Shown piece after piece: positions 58,594-64,000 of a DNA stretch of 64,000 nt; position 1 is the stretch's first letter, and each line of letters begins with the position of its first letter. Location of the stretch: NCBI RefSeq assembly GCF_013618625.1, contig NZ_JABRWO010000010.1, forward strand, positions 1 through 64,000, written 5' to 3'. Both the position numbers and the translations under genes were made by a program. The DNA comes from Bremerella alba. GTDB taxonomy: Bacteria > Planctomycetota > Planctomycetia > Pirellulales > Pirellulaceae. The notes under the pieces are model-generated. The model searched no databases and was not told the DNA's origin. It saw only the letters and a list, made by a program, of their open reading frames with translations.

Positions 58594-60372
58594 CTAGCCG
58601 AGAATGCGGGGTGACATGCGAGCGTCTTCCCAGAAAACATGATCTTCAAGATTGGCCTTTTGGGGCTCAACAGGCTTCGAATTCTCTTCTGCCGACTGAT
58701 AGCTGATGGCGATAAGGATGCCAATCAACATGAAGAGCACCGCCACCACAATCCAGATGACCACAGGGATCCCTTGGACCACAGAGTTAAGATCGACCGA
58801 TTCGCCTACACCCGATTGTGAAGCGTTTCTTCGCTTCTTGGCCTCGGCCACTTGTCGGTCTTCGGCCTTTTGCTTGAGTTGCGCCGAAGAGATCAAAAGG
58901 GAGCCGCCAACATCGCTCGTTGGGACATCCATGCTAAATGGATCTTCTTCAAATTCCTGAGAATCGAACAAAGACGAACCCGACGAAGAAAGGGCTTCGC
59001 TCGAAGGTATATCAATGTCTTCGTCATCTTCCAGGGCCTTGGCAACCGGCAAGGACTCGCCGCTGTGATTTGGGTGTCGGGCCGGGTTGGGTCGCTGGGA
59101 AGTATCGTTCGACCGGTCGGCCACTGTATCGCCGATGGCGGGATCGAAGTTGCTGGACGAAGGAGATTCCCGCATGTCCGGGGGCAGCAGATCGTCAACA
59201 TCGTACGAGGAGCCTGCTCCATCCTGTTGATAGCTCGACTGACGAACGGTTCTCGACCGATTGGCGGCCTGTTGAGCCGCGGTGGAAAGGATAGCCGACC
59301 CTGGCTTTTCGTCTACATGAGTTGGCTCTTTGCCGTGAGACTCCATCCACGAACGAAGCTCGAAAGCAACTTCCGCCGCGTCGTAGAAGCGATCTTCCGG
59401 CTGCTTGGCGAGCATCTTCTCGCAAATTTGCTGCAGCAATGTAGGGCAGTTCGGACGTGATTTCTGAACCGGATCAGGCATCACGCTCTGATGCTTGGCA
59501 ATCCGCTGGGCAAGGCTACCCTCAGGAAATGGAGGATGCCCTGTCAGTAGGTAATATAAGGAACAGCCCAGGCTATAGATGTCAGCACGATGGTCAACCT
59601 TGTGGCTGTTAACCGCCTGTTCAGGCGCCAAGTAATCGGCGGTGCCCAGTACGTTCTCTTCGTGAGCGATCGTCAGCGAGGTGTTGTCGTCCTGCTTAAT
59701 ACGGGCCAACCCCATATCCAGGATCTTGACGATACCACGATCGTCTCGCAGCAGGTTGGCAGGCTTGATGTCGCGGTGAACCACCCCTTTGTCATGGGCG
59801 TGTTGCAAGCCATCGGCTGCCTGAGCGATGTAGTCTGCGGCGGCTTCAAAGGGAACCGGTCCATTTTCCCGCACGATCTGCTGCAGATCGGCGCCAGGAA
59901 CGTACTCCATCACGATATAATGGGTATTGTCTTCGTTGTCGACGTCGAATGCTCGGACAATATTGGGGTGATCCAGGTGAGCGGCTGCCTGAGCTTCTAA
60001 ATGGAAACGAGCGAGATACGAAGCATCGTTTACGCGGCGGCGAGGGAGCACTTTGATCGCCACTTTGCGATTCATCAAGATGTGCTCGGCCAGGTAAACG
60101 CTACTCATTCCTCCGGTGCCTAGATGCCTAAGTAGCCGGTACTTAGATAGGAAAAAGCCCTTATACTTGCCGTTACGGAGCTTCTCGCAGTGCCAAGCTG
60201 TGAGGAGGTGCTTCTCGATGAAGTGCTTTTGCAGAACCTCTAAGTCGTCCGGCAGTTGCCCCTCGTTTGAAGCGCGCAGCTCTTCCACTGCCTGTTCCAA
60301 GGCAGTCGATTTGACGAGCTTGCTCTTGTTGATCAGCTCGATAAATCGATTGGAATCAACAACTGCTGGCAT
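58594..60372 (-). CDS. Membrane-anchored Ser/Thr protein kinase with DMG activation motif
   Basis: 592 residues. An N-terminal helical extension (about 1-75) precedes the Hanks-type kinase domain (about 78-345): [14 protein letters not shown] (84-97), Lys107, [10 protein letters not shown] (199-208), ILDMGLARI (217-225), [10 protein letters not shown] and [19 protein letters not shown]. The activation motif is DMG, not DFG. A disordered acidic, Ser-rich linker (about 350-520) leads to one membrane helix ([20 protein letters not shown]) and a short tail. No large extracytoplasmic sensor is present. A good promoter lies at 60485-60514. Substrates unknown. Confidence 0.92.
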   Translation of the reverse strand: MPAVVDSNRFIELINKSKLVKSTALEQAVEELRASNEGQLPDDLEVLQKHFIEKHLLTAWHCEKLRNGKYKGFFLSKYRLLRHLGTGGMSSVYLAEHILMNRKVAIKVLPRRRVNDASYLARFHLEAQAAAHLDHPNIVRAFDVDNEDNTHYIVMEYVPGADLQQIVRENGPVPFEAAADYIAQAADGLQHAHDKGVVHRDIKPANLLRDDRGIVKILDMGLARIKQDDNTSLTIAHEENVLGTADYLAPEQAVNSHKVDHRADIYSLGCSLYYLLTGHPPFPEGSLAQRIAKHQSVMPDPVQKSRPNCPTLLQQICEKMLAKQPEDRFYDAAEVAFELRSWMESHGKEPTHVDEKPGSAILSTAAQQAANRSRTVRQSSYQQDGAGSSYDVDDLLPPDMRESPSSSNFDPAIGDTVADRSNDTSQRPNPARHPNHSGESLPVAKALEDDEDIDIPSSEALSSSGSSLFDSQEFEEDPFSMDVPTSDVGGSLLISSAQLKQKAEDRQVAEAKKRRNASQSGVGESVDLNSVVQGIPVVIWIVVAVLFMLIGILIAISYQSAEENSKPVEPQKANLEDHVFWEDARMSPRILG

Positions 60373-60484
60373 ACTAATCCGAAATAATGCGTAGTGGAGG
60401 ATCCCTTCGCCTTAGAAGTGCTTTACTTCCAGGGCTGTTGGGCGGAAAATCCCCTAGTCAGGGAAAGTCATTAGACTGATTCAA

Positions 60485-60514
60485 AGTATAGACTAACAGA
60501 GAGATATAGCTCAA
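60485..60514 (-). promoter_or_regulatory. Sigma70-like promoter of the second kinase
   Basis: TTGAGC (60514-60509), an 18-base spacer and TATACT (60490-60485); the hexamers equal those of the DUF1559 promoter. Leader of about 105 nt to ATG 60372. Confidence 0.6.
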
Positions 60515-60668
60515 AACAACAATCTCTGGCAATTTTCACTCGTTTGAAGCCCTTGGAAATCATCCCTTTTACTAAAGGGTAAAATCAAATCCCTACATGC
60601 ATTCGTAGTGGTCTTGGTTGGAGGGAATGGCCGTTGGCTTCAACGAATCTTCATAAGGTGATTAATCG

Positions 60669-60938
60669 GTGAGTTCCGCAGTCTCTCCACAGATCGTTCT
60701 GTATACGCGTCAAGGGTGTCATTTGTGCGACGATGCCGAAGTCTTGGTCCGAAAGTTCGTGTCGGACATTACGTTGGTCGATATCGACAACGATCCGGAA
60801 CTAACGCAGAAATTTAATACCTGTGTTCCCGTGGTCGAAATAAATGGCAAAGTTCGTTTTCGCGGCAAAGTTTCTCCGATGCTGCTCAAACGGACCCTTG
60901 CGGCCGAAGCCAAGCAAGCTACAGGGCGTACGTCTTAA
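60669..60938 (+). CDS. Glutaredoxin-like (DUF836) protein
   Basis: 89 residues with a thioredoxin fold of the glutaredoxin/DUF836 type. The active-site CxxC is GCHLCD near 16-21, followed by DITLVDIDNDPELTQKF, then the cis-Pro loop TCVPVVEINGKVRF. Such proteins exchange disulfides in the cytoplasm or bind iron-sulfur clusters. A second Cys pair is absent. GTG 60669 has AAGG ten bases upstream. It is divergent from the kinase and precedes thiO by 64 bases; co-transcription is possible but not shown. Confidence 0.85.
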   Translation: MSSAVSPQIVLYTRQGCHLCDDAEVLVRKFVSDITLVDIDNDPELTQKFNTCVPVVEINGKVRFRGKVSPMLLKRTLAAEAKQATGRTS

Positions 60939-61002
60939 GCCAGTTATCATCGTCGCTAACCTCCCTTCCTCTCGCTCCTTCCCTGGGTTTAGGTGATCTG
61001 AA

Positions 61003-62157
61003 TTGCCCTCTTGTACCAGTACTCGCCCTGATTTCTTAATTGTCGGAGGAGGGGTGATCGGTCTCTCGATTGCCTACGAGCTTGCCGGCAAGGGCCGCCA
61101 AGTCCTGCTTGTTGAGAAGGGGGCGTTAGGCCGCGAGGCCTCGTGGGCCGGGGCCGGTCTGCTACCCCCAGCAAACCAAAGCGAGGCCTGGGATCCGCAA
61201 GAACAACTCCGAGGTTTGAGCCATCAGCTATTCCCTGAATGGTCAGCCCGACTGAAAGCGGAAACACAGATTGATAACGAGTTCGAGGTCAGCGGAGGCC
61301 TCTATTTGGCTCGCGATCCCGGCGAGGCCGCCTCGCTGCGTATGGCCTGTGTGCATTACGAAGAAGAAGGAGTAGAGGTCCAACGGCTCGATCCCCCGCA
61401 ACTCGCCGAGCGATTTCCTCATTTGAAATCGAATCAATCGATAAGAGACGCCGTGTTTCTGCCTGGCGAGGCGGTCGTGCGCAATCCACGGCATCTTCAG
61501 GCACTTGTGCAAGGTTGCCGAAATCGCGGGGTTGAGTTCCTTGAGAATACCCAGGTCGCACGCTGGCGATTTCAGGGCGAACAACTCACATCCGTCGAGA
61601 TCGACGGGCAGGAAATTTCCCCAGGCACCTGCTGTTTGGCGACGGGGGCATGGTCGCAGTTGTTGACCGATCAGGTGCTCGATCAGCGAAAGTTTTCTGG
61701 TCGGATGCAGCGTCCAGAGATCGAGCCGATACGAGGGCAGCTTGTGCTGCTAGATGCTGGGCAGCGGTTTTTCACGTCGCCGATCAACGAAGGGGTTCGC
61801 TACATTGTGCCTCGGCAAGACGGTCTCGTATTGGTGGGAGCGACCGTAGAGGAAGCAGGCTTCGACAAGTCAACCACTCCAGAAGCGATCGAAGACCTCA
61901 CGCAGTTTGCCCGACAATGGGTCCCGCAACTGGCCGATGCCAGGCAAGTGAAAGCCTGGTCGGGACTGCGTCCGGCGAGTGTCGATCGTATTCCGTACCT
62001 GGGGCAATTGCCCGGCATGGCCAACGTGTATCTGGCCGCGGGGCACTACCGTAGCGGCTTGCATCTTTCGCCGGCAACTGCCACGGTAATGAGCCAATTG
62101 ATGTGTGGCGAGCAGCCTCAGGTCGATCTTCATCCGTTCCGCGTCAATCGAGCCTAA
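61003..62157 (+). CDS. thiO: Glycine oxidase ThiO
   Basis: 384-residue FAD enzyme that oxidises glycine to the iminoacetate used for the thiazole of thiamine. The dinucleotide fold FLIVGGGVIGLSIAYELAGK is at the N-terminus, the GREASWAGAGLLPPA segment follows, and the C-terminal SGLRPASVDRIPYLG with GHYRSGLHLSPATA are family-typical. TTG 61003 with AGGTGA upstream gives a family-length protein. Other thiamine genes (thiS, thiG) are absent here. The stop overlaps that of cheB (CTAA at 62154-62157). Confidence 0.92.
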   Translation: MPSCTSTRPDFLIVGGGVIGLSIAYELAGKGRQVLLVEKGALGREASWAGAGLLPPANQSEAWDPQEQLRGLSHQLFPEWSARLKAETQIDNEFEVSGGLYLARDPGEAASLRMACVHYEEEGVEVQRLDPPQLAERFPHLKSNQSIRDAVFLPGEAVVRNPRHLQALVQGCRNRGVEFLENTQVARWRFQGEQLTSVEIDGQEISPGTCCLATGAWSQLLTDQVLDQRKFSGRMQRPEIEPIRGQLVLLDAGQRFFTSPINEGVRYIVPRQDGLVLVGATVEEAGFDKSTTPEAIEDLTQFARQWVPQLADARQVKAWSGLRPASVDRIPYLGQLPGMANVYLAAGHYRSGLHLSPATATVMSQLMCGEQPQVDLHPFRVNRA

Positions 62158-63281
62158 GAAACAGTGGCTGCGGACCACAAGCGGCGAACCTGGGTAGTGA
62201 CGGTCGTCGCGGCTTCATCCAGTGAAAATTGGCGGTCGACGTTCCCGGCCAGGTAAGCGACTTTATTCATTCCGTAAACGTCGGAAGTCGCTTCGTCTTG
62301 CCCCAGCACATAACCGCCGGCGGCTTTGATTGCTCCGCAGCCATCGGAACCATCGCGACCCATGCCCGTCATGATGACTCCTAACAGGCGATCCTGATAA
62401 ACCTTCACGGCAGACGACATCATCACATCGACCGATGGCCGGTGACCACTGACAAAGTCGCCATCACGGACACGCAGCTTGCCGCCCTTGGCACCATGGC
62501 GGTTAACTTCCAGGTGCATTCCGCCGGGCGCCAGGTAGGCATGGCCAGGCAGAAGAATATCGCCGGTTTCCGCTTCTTTCACGTTGACTCTGGAGAGGGA
62601 ATTCAAGCGAGCCGCAAATGCTTGGGTGAAGTTGGCAGGCATGTGCTGCACGATCACGATCGGGGGCAGGCCTTCCGGCAAAACCTCGAACATCGCCGCC
62701 AAAGCAGGCGGGCCGCCTGTCGAGATTCCCAAGGCAATGCACTTGTCGGATATGGGAAGATCGGGCGATTGAATAGGCTTGGGTACCGCTTTGACTTCGT
62801 TCGACAGCCCCAATTTTTCGCGACGTTCTTTTCGCTTCTGCGCACGCTCGCGGCGCATCGTCAGAACTTTTTTCACGTCTGTGTTGCCGACCATCCGAAT
62901 GCGACGAACAAGCTCGGTCCGCAGGGTGGTTTCTGCTTCTTTAAGACCTTCTGGCTTGGCAATGTAATCGATGGCACCGCGGTCGAGTGCCTCGAGCGTG
63001 ATCTGGCCGCCAAGCTGTGTGGTGGCGCTGACCATAATGACAGGGATCAGTTGCTCAGAGAGAATCGCTTCGAGGGTCGCCAGGCCATCCATTTTGGGCA
63101 TCTGGACATCAAGCGTAATGACGTCCGGCTTCAACCTGCGAGCTAGTTTCACTGCTTCCTGTCCGTCCGAAGCCGTGGCGATGACTTCGATATCTGCTGC
63201 TTCTTCCAGCAGATCGGAGATCAGTGTTTGGATGAGTTTCGAGTCATCGACTACAAGAACACGCAAAGTACGTTGGACCAT
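62154..63281 (-). CDS. cheB: Chemotaxis methylesterase/glutamine deamidase CheB
   Basis: 375 residues. The receiver (about 7-125) has D12/D13, phospho-acceptor D58 and K109. A basic linker (about 140-168, LTMRRERAQKRKERREKLG) precedes the methylesterase domain with catalytic S187 (ALGISTGGPPA), H213 (VQHMP) and D310 (MTGMGRDG), close to the Salmonella CheB triad S164/H190/D286 when offset by 23-24. It demethylates chemoreceptors in the cytoplasm. No cheR, cheA or receptor gene is adjacent, so it is an orphan. Well-supported. Confidence 0.94.
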   Translation of the reverse strand: MVQRTLRVLVVDDSKLIQTLISDLLEEAADIEVIATASDGQEAVKLARRLKPDVITLDVQMPKMDGLATLEAILSEQLIPVIMVSATTQLGGQITLEALDRGAIDYIAKPEGLKEAETTLRTELVRRIRMVGNTDVKKVLTMRRERAQKRKERREKLGLSNEVKAVPKPIQSPDLPISDKCIALGISTGGPPALAAMFEVLPEGLPPIVIVQHMPANFTQAFAARLNSLSRVNVKEAETGDILLPGHAYLAPGGMHLEVNRHGAKGGKLRVRDGDFVSGHRPSVDVMMSSAVKVYQDRLLGVIMTGMGRDGSDGCGAIKAAGGYVLGQDEATSDVYGMNKVAYLAGNVDRQFSLDEAATTVTTQVRRLWSAATVS

Positions 63282-63473
63282 TAGCTCGCCCCCAAGTGTA
63301 TGGTTCCATTATTTTTAACTACAAAGGGAATGAACGTCGTTGGTCGTAACGTGCTCAAAAAACCCTGAGCAAATTTAGGCCATGCCTTTCAGAAGGAGCA
63401 GCGACTTGCGCTAAACCACATGGTTTTTCCCACTCTGAACCCGACAGGGCGAAGCGAGAGACCGATTCTCCCC

Positions 63474-63479
63474 TATAAT
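63474..63479 (+). promoter_or_regulatory. -10 element for the FAD oxidoreductase gene
   Basis: TATAAT about 83 bases before ATG 63562; no convincing -35 at 16-18 bases. It lies in the 280-base gap between divergent cheB and this gene. Confidence 0.35.
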
Positions 63480-63561
63480 CATTACAAATAGACGTTGCTC
63501 AGATCGCACTGAGCCCAATTTGCTTGGCAACCTTTACCTAGTTAATAGCAGAGGCCATCGG

Positions 63562-64000
63562 ATGGCAGTGGAAACGCCTGCCCAGATTGTGATTGTCGGT
63601 GCCGGGCCGATTGGCATCGAAGCCGCATTGTATGCCCGTTTCCTGGGGTATCAGGTCACCCTCCTCGATTCAGGAGACGTGGGCGCTCACCTTCGGAAAT
63701 GGGAACACGTCCGCCTGTTCGCTCCCTTTCAAGCGATTAGTACCCGGCTAGGTAAATCGGCGCTGGCCGCTCAGCATCAAGACCTTGCGCTGCCTCTCGA
63801 CGAGCAACTGGTTACCGGCGGCCAATATCTGGAACGATACCTTCAGCCGCTGGCCGCAAGCGATCTGATTGCGGATTGCTTAAAGCTTCGCCACACGGTG
63901 CTCTCGATCGCGCGAAGTTCGCAGACCAAAGCAGAAAATTATGGTCAGCCAGCGCGAAGCGAGACCCCGTTGGTCACCCTGGCAAAAGACGAAAATGGGC
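63562..64000 (+). CDS. FAD/NAD(P)-dependent oxidoreductase, 5' part
   Basis: The first 146 codons of an open gene running past the window. It starts with the dinucleotide-binding motif IVIVGAGPIGIEAALYARFL near residues 9-28, followed by an LLDSGDVGAHLRKWEHVRLF region as in flavin-dependent monooxygenase/oxidoreductase families. GAGG (63551-63554) lies seven bases before the ATG. Substrate and exact family cannot be read from this part. It is divergent from cheB. Confidence 0.8.
   Translation, partial: MAVETPAQIVIVGAGPIGIEAALYARFLGYQVTLLDSGDVGAHLRKWEHVRLFAPFQAISTRLGKSALAAQHQDLALPLDEQLVTGGQYLERYLQPLAASDLIADCLKLRHTVLSIARSSQTKAENYGQPARSETPLVTLAKDENG

Overview
The window is bacterial chromosome from a planctomycete, most likely of the Pirellulales (Blastopirellula/Bremerella/Rhodopirellula type). 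This is inferred from family content, not from a search. The markers are a DUF1549/DUF1553 cytochrome-like protein next to a DUF1501 Tat-exported protein, a DUF1559 prepilin-like protein, a two-domain DUF1080 protein, two membrane-anchored Ser/Thr kinases, a Cys-rich secreted protein, and the hpnC-hpnD-hpnE squalene genes. No rRNA, tRNA, transposase, integrase, phage gene or CRISPR array was seen. Most genes are core or lineage-typical. Many start at GTG or TTG with a good Shine-Dalgarno (SD) sequence.

Layout. 0-4.5 kb: an HTH-receiver regulator, mnmG, a nucleosidase-like gene and a DUF4345 membrane protein. 4.5-9.1 kb: hpnE, hpnD and hpnC, translationally coupled on the minus strand, divergent from ispH, forming an isoprenoid/squalene island. 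9.1-16 kb: a DUF1080 protein, a cation/proton antiporter with a TrkA-N domain, a small GH2-like protein, a large pseudopilin and an SDR epimerase. 16-24.2 kb: a four-gene plus-strand cluster of a giant TPR protein, ExbB/TolQ, ExbD/TolR, and a 1095-residue protein with three membrane helices, a roughly 600-residue Gln-rich then Gly-rich linker and a C-terminal alpha/alpha-toroid. It looks like a Tol/TonB-type energised machine with an unusual effector and is my best candidate for an undescribed system. 24.2-30.6 kb: small wHTH, TPR-lipoprotein, App1-type phosphatase, di-haem peroxidase, deoC and DUF1801 genes. 30.6-33.6 kb: two overlapping GTPase-DUF697 membrane proteins.

33.8-40.5 kb: a minus-strand run of ECF sigma, anti-sigma-like, coiled-coil, DUF1549/1553, DUF1501 and Spy-like genes. 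40.7-45.9 kb: a double ABC-2 permease, two CNNM/CorC-type proteins and an esterase. 45.9-50.3 kb: secreted and envelope proteins (Spy-like, Cys-rich, membrane, lipoprotein, DUF1559). 50.7-60.4 kb: a Ser/Thr kinase, M42 peptidase, TPR protein, His-rich lipoprotein, a cytochrome fused to what looks like an inactivated zincin, an intact HELGH zincin, and a second kinase. 60.6-64 kb: a glutaredoxin-like protein, thiO, cheB and the 5' end of an FAD oxidoreductase.

The island at 4.5-9 kb couples the last MEP-pathway step (IspH) to squalene formation (HpnC/D/E). Much of the rest is cell-envelope biology: energised inner-membrane complexes, membrane GTPases, ECF-controlled exported proteins and membrane kinases. 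Intergenic signals include several sigma70-like promoters, six convincing terminator hairpins, and a short repeat family (three copies) near 3.2 and 35.7 kb.
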